Assembly (NCBI RefSeq): GCF_905475345.1
Contig: NC_066586.1
Location: 11,923,900 to 11,987,899 of the forward strand
DNA from: Vespula vulgaris
Taxonomy: Eukaryota; Arthropoda; Insecta; Hymenoptera; Vespidae
Length of the DNA stretch: 64,000 bases
Direction: 5' to 3'
In this document: positions 1 to 13,100 of the stretch, in pieces
How positions within the stretch are numbered: the first letter of the stretch is position 1
Layout of the letters: every line of letters begins with the position of its first letter
Position numbers and translations under genes: made by a program
The notes under the pieces: generated by a model
The model's database searches: none
What the model saw: only the letters and a program-made list of their open reading frames with translations
What the model was told of the DNA's origin: nothing

Positions 1-376
1 AATACGTGCTTTACGTGCCAAGGAGACAAAATGATTCATTATCTTTTATCGTGCCTAATAATGAAACATTGAGGAACAAAAACAATTACGAATTATTAAA
101 GAGAAAGACAATAATTTGATAATATTACGTGTTGTTTTCGAACAATTCGATTTCGTTTTCACAATCGATAGTTGTTTCTTTGTTAATTATTATATTGTTA
201 ATAATTTGTGAAAGTCTCTTCGACATAATATGTATAGTCTTCTTTACTTCATGCCCTAACTACTGCATTCAAGCATATCTCTTTATTTTTACTTTTTGTA
301 GACAAAAATTATAAATAAAAGATTGTTATATATATTTCATGAATTAACCTAGCCTATGAACTGAAAGAATTCACGG

Positions 377-436
<60 letters not shown>

Positions 437-3400
437 TTCTAAAGTGTTTAATAGATACTGATGATAAATCTTCGCAATGCAGTATGTATGCAAAAGATTA
501 TAAAATTTACTGGATCTTCACAAATATGTATGAAATATACTCACTATACATAAACATACTCCTAAGTGGAAATTACATCTTGTGTCTTACTTGATACTAC
601 CTACTTAAATCTAAATGTATATTTACACAAAAGAATCAGCAAAATATGGAGAAAAAAATTGATATCCTGAAAGATAAAATTTACTGAAATTTCGCAAAGA
701 TGTATGAAATATACTCATTATACACAAACATATTCCTAACTGGAAATTATAATACACCTTGTCTCTTAGCTAATATTATCTACTTAAAATTAAATATATA
801 TTCGCATAAAAGTGTTCTATTTATCAATCTTTCTGTACTTATATTTAAAGAATAACAAAATATTCATACCAATATACACTCTCCACGATCTCATAAATAT
901 CGCTGGAGTGCAAAAGCCTATACTAGAGAGTATACCCTAAGGCATCTTCGACACTCTAAGTGAAACGTGTCTAATTATTAATTAATTAAGGATACGTAAT
1001 AATTTACTGAAATTGACTGTTACTGTTAATGATCATTGCATTGCATAAGGTTCTACTTTTAATATAAATACTAGTATGATTAGTATAGAAGTATATTAGT
1101 AATATACTAGTATTATTTTATCCATTACCATATATATTTAATATAACATTTAAAACGATCAATATTTTTTCGTATAAGAAACTATTTTCGATATAAATAT
1201 TTTCGATATAAAAAGTACGATATAAGACAAATACAAGAGATAATACAAACATACCAGTAACATAAGAATATTTTTTTAATCATTATCATGTGATTAATTT
1301 GATCCTCAAAATAATTAAACAAAATTAAACGAATGAAATAAAATTTTATTGTAGGATGTATAATACACCATTTCACAGGAAACACAAATGTAAGGTACAG
1401 CGTACGCAATCAATAACGCAATGATAGCCGTCAGAAAGAAAGAAACTTAGAATTAAAACCATATTAACTATTTCTTATTCATACAAATAGCGGATGAAAA
1501 CGCAATGAGCACGAGGGAAAAAAATGAATAATTTAATTGTAATTGCCGAAAATCTCAAATAATTAATTTATCATCCAAAAATACTTGATTTTTTACTTTC
1601 AAAAGCAATAAATTCTATTGAGACTTTTATTTTATCAATAAAATTTATTGACTATATAAATAATTTCTGTCGCAAATTATAATCAAGGAAGCTCGGATAA
1701 CTTTTTTCAACAAGTAATTATTTTAATAAAAGAAAAAGATTATCTACCAGTCGATTCTCAAAATTTATCCGTCCTGTTTCTCTACTTTCTCATGTTTTAA
1801 TATATCGATATTTATACATCGAAGTACATAGATCGAAATTAAATAAACTCAATACGAAGTAATCTACATCACATGCTTTGTTTTTAACGAAATCAGGTAA
1901 ATGAATGCCTGATTTTCACCACTCAAACACGAACAAAAGAATCACTAATTAATTGTACTGTTAATTAAACGGTTCGAACCGATGAAACCAGAAGACTCTA
2001 GTCTGGTATCAAAATAAGTATCTATTTGCGCAACAGACAAACAATGAAAAATATATACAAATAAAAATTTACGCGAGTAAATTCAAAAGAGAAATTACTT
2101 GCTATCGTGCTCGTCAATAATTTATTAAAGAAATTATAATCAATAATTCGAGACGACTTGAACCTTTTGTCCTTGACATGATGTCCTTGGCATCGAAGGA
2201 GCTTAAACTTAAACTTACTACTTAAGAAGTTTCCTGGTGGCTCCAAAACATTCGTTCGCCGTGTAAGTCGAAATTAAAAAAGCTTAAATTTGAAGAAGGT
2301 AATAAGTTAAAAATGAAGTAAGGCGAAATCGAATTAGATTGAAAATAAGATAAGTCAATGTTGTTGTATTGTAGATTAAATCACGATAATAATGATTATT
2401 TTAAAATAAAAAAAAAGTTTTTATTACATTTATTATAATAAAGAAGAATTGTAAAAAATAAAAACAAAATTTGCTCCTCAATATTTTCCTGTGGAACAAG
2501 TGTATTAATTTCTAGATCATCTTCTATAATGCACTAATGAATCTACTACGCAATATTTATTTATACGATACGAACATTGAGTTTAATTCGTGAATCTCTA
2601 CTGTTTATATATAAGTACAATCTGTACGACTGTTAAAACAGGAAAAATAAAAGTTTATACGAACAAACATTGAATCTATGACTGCTTTGCGCGCAATCGA
2701 TTCAAGTACATATACTCCTAAAAAACAATTTAAATCGTGGAACACGGACAGATTTAAATTAATGAACAAACACTGCTTTTACTTCACAATTCTTATTTTA
2801 TTTAAGCGATACAACATTCGATTTATTCGTTGGCTCGCGTACGATTGCAATGATGATCTAAACCAAAAAAAAAAGAAAGAATTATTGGAATTTACATCGA
2901 TAAGAAAAAATGGTTAAAATTATCAAAGAAATGTTTAAAGATAAATTTACTTATCTAGAGAAAAAAAAGTTGACGGAACTGAAATAAAAACTAATTGATT
3001 AATTCAGAATGTGTATTAAATGATGCACTTCATAATAGATGCAAACATAATGCATCTATCCAGCCTCGTGTTCGTTCTACCAGAATTACACAGAGGCACA
3101 CATGCATATATACCATATCTTTTGTCATTTTGTCATTTCAACGAACAATAAAATCATACACACTTTCAATACTTTTCTTTATTATGACGTACATATGCGT
3201 CAATAGAAAGCATCGATATCGTACGCCTAATTTTCCGCATAGTGTACAGAAAGTCGGTCATCGCTAAAGAAACAAAGCATTCAATACCAATCCTCTAGCT
3301 ATAGTTTTCACTTACTAAAGTCTTTGTTGATCCTTGTACTCACAATGAACATCCAATCTCAAGATAATGAAAAATGGAACACTAACACGTAAATGCGATT

Positions 3401-4763
3401 TCTCTTCACGAATTTATATTAACTCTAATTTTATTTAATCAGCTTATTTATAGCTATAAAAAATCGATAAAAACATTTACTACAAATTAACACAAATCAG
3501 CACACTGCAAACACTGATTCTAAAAGACCTATCATGAGTAGCGACTTTACTTACTGCTACTGTAGTAACTGTGAGTACTTATCGTTAGTCGTTTTGTCTT
3601 CTGACATGTTAGTTGCTGTTACTATTCCAAGTAACAGTTACAAAAGCGCGCAACGATTTGAATTAAACACGTCCAATTCTACTCGCGAGGAGAGTGCTAT
3701 AGATCCAGTGGTCACGTAACCTATTTGCCTGTCAAATATGTAGACGTTGCATATGACAAAGCAGTCGTAGCGTGTTTCTACATAGCATGTACTCTAACTT
3801 ATATCGAGAATATATTATTCTGTGTAATTTTTTATTTATCATGGCTGATCAAGACAGTTTTCCTCTAGTTTATGTGAGCCATCCCTAGTTTTATAATTGT
3901 TTACTACTGTCTAGGCATAATTCTTGATCGATTTTGTTTAACAAGCTCTCATTTTAAAGATGAAGGTTTAAGCGTATCAAAAAATAATGTTTTTTTTTCC
4001 GAAATAGCTTATACATAAAAATAAAACTTTTTCAAAATTTCAGAAAAGTCATGTCCTTATTTAAACCTTTATCTTTAAAATTAAATATCAAAATCAATTA
4101 AATTAAGGTCAAATAAATCTGATAATAAAAAAGTCAATTAAATCTGGACTCACGCAATAACGCTTTCGCAAATGCTATTTTTAACATTTTTCGCGAAGAA
4201 AAAGCTTAGCATAGTGGCACCTTTAAAAATCTGTGATAAAAGAGAAAAACTCATATTCCCACTACTGATTTTCATATACACGTTTGACTGTTCTGTATTT
4301 TATTTCCGTGAAGTAGATGATCGGTCTGCTTATTTAGATGTGTAAAATGATGCTTGAATTTTTTGATCCATTCCAGATACAAGAAAAAACGCGTTTCACG
4401 ATGCTCATATTTTAATGAGCTTAAAACAGATAATTCTACGATAGAAATAAAGAAACACCGTGCTCAACCGTTCATAGTAGGGCTTCAGTTTTTGAGATAT
4501 TGTTAAAGTTTAGAAAATATTTGTAACTTCCTTTTTATTTTGTGCATTAACATTTATTTTAAGCATTCGTAATTTAAGGATTATGAATCCGAGGCTGAAT
4601 GGTTTGGTCAGTACTTTTTCTTTTTTTATTATATCGATATAAACGAATGTAATCAATCAATTTATTCTTTTCTTTTAAAAAAATTCTAACTAAAAAATAA
4701 GTTCAAAAAACTAATCGTTTATCAGTTTGGAATACACACTGTTTTTATCGCAAATTTATATGC

Positions 4764-4766
<3 letters not shown>
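1..4766. other. AT-rich intergenic DNA without a supportable gene
   Basis: Both strands were read. All open frames are short, AT-driven and lack splice-site support or recognisable domains. The stretch holds a (TA)n tract at 381-432 and an imperfect local duplication in which the phrase 'gtatgaaatatactca' recurs around 528 and 703 within similar flanks. I see no RNA gene or mobile element I can defend. Confidence 0.6.
381..432. repeat. (TA)n microsatellite
   Basis: An uninterrupted TA dinucleotide run of 26 units. Confidence 0.97.

Positions 4767-4825
<59 letters not shown>
4767..4825. repeat. Compound (TA)n / (TATG)n microsatellite
   Basis: A TA run continues directly into about six TATG units, a compound simple repeat. 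Confidence 0.95.
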
Positions 4826-6700
4826 CAATTATATTTATTATTCATGCATTTATATCGTAAAATAAACGCGTACTAGCGCTACGTTGTATCTAATACGGAT
4901 CACTGCGATACGCACGCCACCATTCAAGAAGGATATAATACGAGAGGGGAAAAGCATGGGTTCAAAGCTTTACTAACCTAACTCTTCCAACCCCGATTGA
5001 AGAGATGGATATAACCTATACAAGCTTATACACCGATATTAGAGATGCATGGTGGGGATAATGTTCCCCTCTTACGCCTATAGTTCATATTTTGTCCATA
5101 GCTGTCGCTGAAATCACCCACGCTTTAAGAAAAAGGTGATGAAGTCTTATGGAAGGAGAGAAACGAGAAATACCTCGAAACCATCACTATAGTCCGTTCA
5201 ACGAGTTGTATTAGGAGATGTAAACAAATGCATTTAATGGGCATATGATTTAGAAACTTTAGATATTATAACACTTTCTTGAGGAGAAGTCGTTGCAACT
5301 TCCTATGAAAGTGAAAATGACCTATGAAAGTCTAACCTATGAAAATTCATTTCTGAATTCAACAATTGAGTTTAATTCTAATAGCTACACTTTTATGCAT
5401 GTATCACATGCAATGTATAAGCAATTATTTGGTTTATGTCTCCTGAGTCGTCCCATTAAACGGACTATAGCTATGACAAGCTAGTACTACGGTACTTGAT
5501 GTGATATAGAGGTGAGTTAAGTCGCCACATGTGACTTTAGTCGCCGCCGTGTCGTCAATTAACAGTTGCCAGTCGCCGCCAGTTGCCAGTTGTCAGTTAT
5601 CTTGGTTATCTATGTTCTGCTTGTGACGTAGATATGTCTGTGAGACTGATATTAGGACATATATAAATGGGAGTTGAATAGCCAAAGGGCTTTGAGAGAA
5701 ACCGAAAGCATTTTGAAAAGAGTAAGACAAAAGGAACGTTTTTCTGGAATTTTGTTCTGACCACTAATAAGTATACTATGTGAGCATTATAAAATTTCTA
5801 TCTCTTCAAAATCTATTCCTATTCCTTTATATTATATTCAATGTATTCTATTCTATTTCTACATTCGAATTTACCTTCTGCATTAAATTAGATTCATATC
5901 CGAAACTCGCGGACATAATTATAATCTACATGAAACAACGTCAGACTCGACAGAATACGCTACAGGAATTAGCATAGGTCTAAATAATAAATCGTCGCAA
6001 AAAACCTTTTACGACAATGACTGCTAATTATCTAATGTAAATTTTTTTCATTTTGTTATCTCAAAATATTCAAAAAGGACTTAAATTTTCTAATATTTTG
6101 CTCATTTTCATTAAAATTATAATTGAAATATGAAAAAGTAATTTCCTTTTTCACACGAGAATTATATTCGTCATACACACAAAAAATTATCATCACTTCA
6201 CGATGAATACACTCGTTAAAAACAGTTAATGAATTAAACGAAAAACTTTGAAGTTTTTATTACTAATCAATTTTGCAACATTCATTACAGATTTAATTTA
6301 TCAATACTCAAAGCTTTTTAATAATTATTTTTAATAATCACACATGATATAATTTTATATATGATTCTATGTCAATATGTATGTGCATCACAAGATATTA
6401 TTATAGAAATAATACATATAATATCGATATTATTGATCAATAAATAATTTTTTATAATATAATATAACATATATAGATATTAAAATGATTAAAAATGATT
6501 ATTAATTATCATAAATATTAATTACAAGAAATCAAGATACACCAGCTGGAGATATGACGCGGGAATTTTTTGTTGGATTGTCGAATTTGGGAAAACTTTT
6601 TTATAAAATATTGATTATATATACCATAACTTTTATATTTTTATTATCCAATCCACGGTAGTTTTCCTGTTGTCCTACATAGCTATTTTCTCTCTCGATA
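4826..6700. other. Intergenic DNA with a possible decayed repeat element
   Basis: There is no coding region. A perfect 12-nt inverted pair (ctatagtccgtt near 5190, aacggactatag near 5458) encloses about 265 bp. From about 5480 to 5980 the composition changes to GC-richer tandem 'cgccagttgccagt' wording, followed by a TATA-like 'acatatataaatggg' near 5660. This looks like a fragment of a repeat family, possibly LTR U3/R-like, but no boundaries or coding sequence confirm it. Confidence 0.3.
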
Positions 6701-7500
6701 TCTCCGACGGTAACAATAAGTATTCACCGTTTTTGGATTATTCAGGCGAAAGAATACAAATAGCGAAAGCTCGTACGGCCCGTATGTTTTCGAGCGTTAC
6801 ATATAAAAAATCCGTTGAGTCTCACGAGAAACGTGGGAAGCTTTAAAAGCGACAATCTAACGGACTAGTATCGTCGAAAAGTTCATGCGTCGTACATGTA
6901 GAGGTGAGAGCTGAAAGAAAGAAGAAGAGAGATATAGAGAAAGAAAGAAAGAAAGGAAGAGAATAAGAAAGAAAGAAAAAGAGAAACAGAAACAGAGAGA
7001 GAGAAAGAGAGAGAAAGAGAACGCGACTTTTGATCGAAGTGAGATCGAGCCGAGCCCGGACCGATTCTCATTTTCCGTTTTTCTGTTTCTCTCCACTTTG
7101 CGTGGGCGAACACGGTCGAGCCGGCAAGCTACACGATTTCCCCATTATCGGGTGTTTACGAAGAGGAGGAAGAGAAGGAGGAGAAAGAGGGGAAAGAGAA
7201 GAGATAGGGAGAAATGAGGACTAGAGAGGAAGGGAGAGGAGAGAAGAGGAGAAGAGAGGAGAGTTGAAGGGTGGCGACTAGAGGATGAGGAGGAGGCTCA
7301 CAGGGCGAGACTCGCATCGCCGTCGGTCGAGATCGCATCGGTCGCTCCGCATAATAACTAGCTACCACGCATTTACATTTTAATATGGCCGCCGCTGCAT
7401 AGCGGATAGAACGTTATATATCCACGGACGATGAAATCGGTAATCTCTTCGTCGTCATCGACGAGCAACGATGGTGTCTAGTTTTTCCGGCGAATGCGTC
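6700..7500. promoter_or_regulatory. GC/CpG-richer block, promoter-like, gene unknown
   Basis: Against an AT-rich background this block is rich in CpG words (gagccgagcccggaccg near 7050, ggcgagactcgcatcgccg near 7300, atggccgccgctgc near 7385). It carries long GA-rich tracts at about 6905-7020 and 7160-7260. It contains no ORF with recognisable coding character: the ATG at 7385 stops after five codons. Such blocks often mark insect transcription starts or first noncoding exons. Which gene it would serve cannot be seen here. Confidence 0.3.
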
Positions 7501-9668
7501 TTGTTCTCCTCTCTTCTTCTCCCTCTCTCTGTTTTTCCTCATTTTCGTTCTTAAAAGTATAAGAAAGAGGAGGCAGAGAGAGAGAGAGAGATTGTACGAT
7601 GTTCATTCTCTCAAAAATTATTCAAATTTTTCATTCTCTACTCGATCGAGTAAGAGTAATCTCGTTATTTTTTTTACGATATACACCCTTGTATCTCGTT
7701 GATACTTCTTTTACATGGTCACATGTAAAAAAAAAAAGCTTACATCGTTGATAGTTTATTAATAAAGAAACTTTTTCACAAAAGAAGTCTACCTTTCTGC
7801 CCGTCAAAAATTTATGCTTCCAATATCTGAAATCCTTTGCCCGATGAATACTTTCTCGAAACGTTGACTTCCCTATGCACGAAGAATATATTAAGATTCT
7901 TTATGAATGTTACATGAGCTTTACAAAGATTCTTCCTCTGACAAGAGCTTAATACGCGACAAATAACGTGTCGAGAAATCAACAAGGGGATATTTAAGAG
8001 GATCAAAGCTGACTTCGTCTCTTCTTCTTCTTCTTCAATCCATTTCAAATATTACATTTAATAATATAAACTAAGTTTCTTTGTTACTTGTCGCAAGATT
8101 AATATGTGGATTATATGTATATCTGATAAGATAGAGTTTGAACTCAAAAATCAAATCACAAAAATTTCATTAAAAAATTATTAAATCATTTGTCCGTATA
8201 ACGAAGGAATTATACGATTGAATTTTTCTGTTTATCATTCATTAGTTTATCCAAAGCTCTTTGACTTGGATCCATTACAATTTTATTTTTAATTAAAATA
8301 TATTTCGTCCATAGACTTTTAATGAGCAAAAATTTTTCTAATTAAGAAATTAAAAATAATGATAAACAATTATTTACATAGTACATAATATTCAAATTAA
8401 AAAAGGAAAAAAGAAAAAGAAAAATAAAAATAAAATAGAAAAAATAAAAACGATGAAGTTTCACTTGTTTTCATAAAAACAATCGATATATCGATTCACG
8501 ATAATTTAATTTATAACCTTTCCTTGTAACATAGACTTTCGACTATACACATACATACATTTATATATACACACATACATACATTTATAATGTATACGTA
8601 TATATACCTCGATGTATTGCAAGTTTGGAAGGCGAAAGCCAGTGAGATGTCCATTAAGATAGGCCGACGGCATGTTTAAACGGCGAATCCAAATGTCGCC
8701 GACAAACGGTGTCTCCGTGGTGGCGCACACAGGGGATGACAAAGAAGCAAGAAACACGGCGATCGTTTCCCTTCGTGCTTTATAGCTTTCTCCTGTATGT
8801 GTGCGTATATATTCGCGTATATACTGTATATCCCAGAGACGCGATAGTACGCTCGGATAGGCCTTGAAAAATGTTTCGAAACATGAGCACCACCGGTGGC
8901 TTTTGTTATTTTATGGGTAAAGGGGATATAAATCTTGCTTAATCTATCGGCTGGCTACGTAGTTTCACATAGAAAGCGAAACGACTCGTTCGAAGTAATT
9001 ACGAGTTTCGCGAAAGAAAAATACGATCCACGCGTGTAGCTATTTAAAATTATCTCTCTGGCTATCTTGGACTTAAAACCAAGAAGGAAATAGAAAAAAA
9101 GATAGAAAATTAAAGAAAAAGAATTTCCGGATAATCCGAACAAAGGTAGATAATGAAGACAAAAAAATGGCCATAACAATTTTTCGCATTACTATTTGCC
9201 GTTTCTCGACTAGAAGCTGGAGAATTATATTCCATGACAACGAGAGAAAAAAGATGAACATAAAATGCGTACTTACACCAATTAGCAGAGTATTAAAATA
9301 AACGCGTTGAGCAAAGTAAATCGAGAATTAGCATTACGTTCTAGATCGTCTAGTTATGATCATCCTTTCTGTCACTCATGTTCGTTCTCTCTTTCTAACT
9401 CTTTCGCCCTTTATACAAAAGATTATATATAAAGGATGTTATACTGTCGATTGTTACATGGTAATCGGTTACAATCTCACAACCAAACAATGTTTGTTTT
9501 CATAGTAAAGCCAGGCGATCGACGGCATATTGATGTTTTATGACGAAGAGTGGAACGAAGAGAACTCTGAAAACGTCAGAGAATGGTGAACATCCATTGC
9601 TGGTTGGTATGTTTCCAGTATTCTACGTAAATATCTAGAAATATATGATATATATATATATATGTATG

Positions 9669-9718
<50 letters not shown>

Positions 9719-9720
9719 TA
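7500..9720. other. Intergenic DNA, no supportable gene
   Basis: Simple repeats (GA, TA, TACA) and AT-rich sequence. A GC-richer patch at about 8610-8770 gives an 83-codon minus-strand frame, but the frame runs into TATA/CATA repeats and shows no recognisable domain. A (TA)n/(TATG)n tract fills 9648-9715. Confidence 0.5.
9648..9715. repeat. (TA)n / TATG microsatellite
   Basis: TA run interrupted by three TATG units. It ends 5 bp before the inverted-repeat element that starts at 9721. Confidence 0.95.
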
Positions 9721-10174
9721 CAGGATGTTCCATTTAAATCCAAACACCTAATTATTACCTACATTTTATCATTCAGATGTTAATTTTTTTATTAATTATC
9801 TATATTCTGTAATCAAAGTATCCAATTCTAAAAATGAATATATTAATAATTATTAATATATTAATAAATAATTAGTTAATAGTAGTTATTCATAATATTG
9901 ATAATAATAGCAGTTAATTAATAATTAAAATATACGTAAAAATTATCTATGATTTGTAATCAAAATATGTCCTGTCATTAGAAAAGAAAAAAAAAAGAAA
10001 CTCGATGACCTTGATATCTCAAAAAAATTATATTAAAAAAAAAAGAAAGAAAAGAAATTTCCATATTATCGTATCTTCCCCTTCGAACTGTGCAATTTTG
10101 TCCTGTAATACTTTTTCGTATGATTCAATCCAAGAGAAAATATTTAAATATTCGCATTTAAATGGGACACCCTG
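9721..10174. mobile_element. MITE-like element with 19-bp terminal inverted repeats
   Basis: The left end (9721-9739) reads CAGGATGTTCCATTTAAAT. The reverse complement of the right end (10156-10174) reads CAGGGTGTCCCATTTAAAT, so 17 of 19 positions match in inverted orientation. The 454-bp body is AT-rich and has no transposase. Ends of the CAGGGTGTCCC... type are common on insect DNA-transposon families, but I cannot assign the family. The target duplication is unclear because a microsatellite abuts the left end. Confidence 0.55.
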
Positions 10175-13100
10175 TGTAACACTGGTGATTTATTATACGG
10201 GGAATTCCAATTCGCAACTCGATTCAATGCTCGTCCGGTACGTTCCCAAGACTTCCCGTAAACATCTTCGATCGTTCCACGTAATCTTTCCCTCCCGTAT
10301 GACTTTACCCTCTTTAGCCGATCCAGGAGCATCCACATATTTATTCTTTACCGTCCTAGCATTGGCAAGACTTTTGGCAAGTAAAGGAGCGAACGTTGAG
10401 TATCGAGAATAGATAAGATCGAGATAGGATAGAAGATAAAACGTTTTTCGTGAAGAATGTTTAGAAAATAAATTCGTTCTATGTATGTACATCAAGTTGC
10501 TATCAATTAAAGAATTTCATTTGTTTTAAAAGCGTAATTAGTGTTCGTGTTACGTGGACCTCCTTTTTCCTAGTATTTCGGTCGTTAAGGATATTGCTTA
10601 GTACCAAGGATGTTATAAATATTTATTGTGAGTCGCTTAATTATGTAGTTGCTTCGACAGGAACGAGTGATAGAGGAGAACGACGTGGATGACAACTTTG
10701 TTGACTCGTACTACTTCGAACTTAAATACAAAACAATCTGACGAGCGAAGGAAAAGTCACGAGGTAGACGAATTAAAGTGAAATGAGAAGGAAAAGTAAT
10801 ACAAAACCAGCATTTTCCGTGGCTACGAAAATTTTAAAGTAGACACGATCGATATAATTCGCATTAATTTCTAATTATTTACGTTTTAAATATTCGTATA
10901 GAATATTTATCGTTTTCGTTGAATACGTGATCGTTTTCAACAATTTTTCCTTTTTAACTTTTGAAATGCACGTGATATTAAAAGCAATAGCCTGGTAAAT
11001 TGATTTTTTATATGATTTTCGATTCTACATCCGTTTTAATTAGTTCAATGAAAAATGTCAAAAATATTTATGATAATATTTGATATGAAAGATTTCTGTA
11101 GAATTTAAATTCCTTCAATAGAACGTGCGATTTTTAAAGAACTTTTTATTTTTTATTTTTTTTAATTTTTACTGCTTTCATACCGTATGTTTGATTGAAT
11201 CAGAATTAATTATATTTTTGATATAAATGTTAAGTCAATCCATCCGACCATTTAAATGATAAAATGGGAACATATGCGTACCCATACATTTCTATTTTAA
11301 TAAAAATGTAAATGCAAATTATAAATAATATTAAGTTATAATAATATAATATAATATAATAAATAATTTAAATTAAATTAATTAATTAATTATAAATAAA
11401 ACATAAAGAAGCTTTTGTATGCATTTAGTAATATCGAAAATAATAACGTGTTACTCTTTTCGTTATGCTGAAAGCATAAAATCGTGTCTAAAAAATGTTA
11501 TGTTATGTTGTACGAGGCAACAATTTTTAAACCTTTTTATATTAACAATTTTTTTTACCTTTTATTGGCAATAAGATAAAGAAAAATAAATATAACTATT
11601 ACCTTTGTTGAAAAGAAGTTGAATACGTTCGTGTATATCCAAACTGAATTTCAAAATCGTTTATCATCTTCTCGAAAGGTTCTCCAAGTTTTTCCTAAAA
11701 TAAAATTAAATAGTCCGTCTCTGCGACAAACTCTTTCCCGATAAAAACGAAAGCACTTTTTAAAAGGTTCGTTCACGCGTTCATGCACCAAAATGGCAGC
11801 CTACTATAGAATATCAGTATACATAGAAGCAAGCCATTCTTTCGAAACTCTCGCGCGTGTTTTCTCAAAACTATCGCAAGATTTATCGTCGGCGTTTAAA
11901 AAGCGTTCGGTTCGACATTCTTCCTGATAGGAAACTATGTATTATAAGCACCGAGCTTTCATATTCTTTCGAAAAATCTTTTACACGATACGTCACTCTC
12001 GCGTTATAGTCCTACCACTATCTTTGTATATGAATAAGAGAATGATAGTTATCACGTTAAAGAATCGCCAAAGAGGTTAAACTTCACGATAGAATAGTAT
12101 GTTCGACAAAGAATAATTAACTATTATTATATTTTTATAATCTACCTTTTACAGTAAAAAGAAATTAACTAAATGGATAGCCGATAATGGCAACGTGTTT
12201 TATATTTTATATGGTAAATTAGCCGATTTTAAACCAAAGTTTAATAGCTAAGAGTGTTATTATGGGAAAGGGAAATTGTCCCTCCCTGTAAGATGAATTT
12301 ATTTATGAAAGCAAGGGGCTTAATGTCCCAACTTATGTAGCTACCCTTCAGGGTAATATTCTTAGGGAAACATTTTTATATTTTTATCATCTTCCTTTCA
12401 CAATAATAATTAAACTAAATCAGATCGAATATATTCCTTAAAAGAGGTTTCGAAGTTTCGTGGAAAATAATAAATGATTCGAAGGATCTAAAGTACCAGA
12501 CAGAGAAAGATAAAGAAAGTCATTGTGCAAAGGATGACGTTCTTAAAAAGTCGTATATCCTTTATTTCTTTTGTTTTTCTTTCGTAGTAGAAGTACTCCT
12601 CGGAGTTACGCGATGTTCTTAGAAAAAAAAAAAAAGAAAAAAACAGGAAGAAAATAGAGAGAAAGAAAGAAAAAGAGAGAGAGAGAGAGAGAGAGAGATA
12701 TCTTCTTTTTCTTTCGGTTGTTTGAAGTTAGCCAGATAAGTATAGAGTACTTCGACTCGGTTGTCGATGGCATCGTAGCTAGACTTTAGTAGATATCTTC
12801 GATCTATTATCCATAGATAGATATCTATCGATTCTTCCTTCCTTCCTTCCTTTCTTCTTACAACTGAACATAGCTTTAACATCCCTTTCCGCAACTTCAA
12901 TATTCTTACAAACTTATATTAACTCCTACAAGATTTAACATAGACTTTCCCGATCAACTCACAACGTCTTCTTGACTTTTCGACGATAATGGGGCATTCC
13001 TTCTTAGACGTCTTCCGTTAGTTATATAGAAAATATTATATCAAGGATAAAATCGATTTTACAAGGGATGATTCATATACATATTATACGTATACGTATA

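Noticed and set aside
1968..2010. tRNA-like GGTTCGAACC word
   Set aside because: A T-arm-like palindrome, but no acceptor stem, D-arm or anticodon arm can be formed around it.
8506..8757. 83-codon minus ORF in a GC-richer patch
   Set aside because: The first half looks protein-like but the frame ends in TATA/CATA repeats. There is no recognised family, and no partner exon could be found.
10005..10412. 135-codon plus-strand ORF
   Set aside because: Its N-terminal half translates the AT-rich right part of the MITE-like element and its end. It has no domain, splice context or coding composition.
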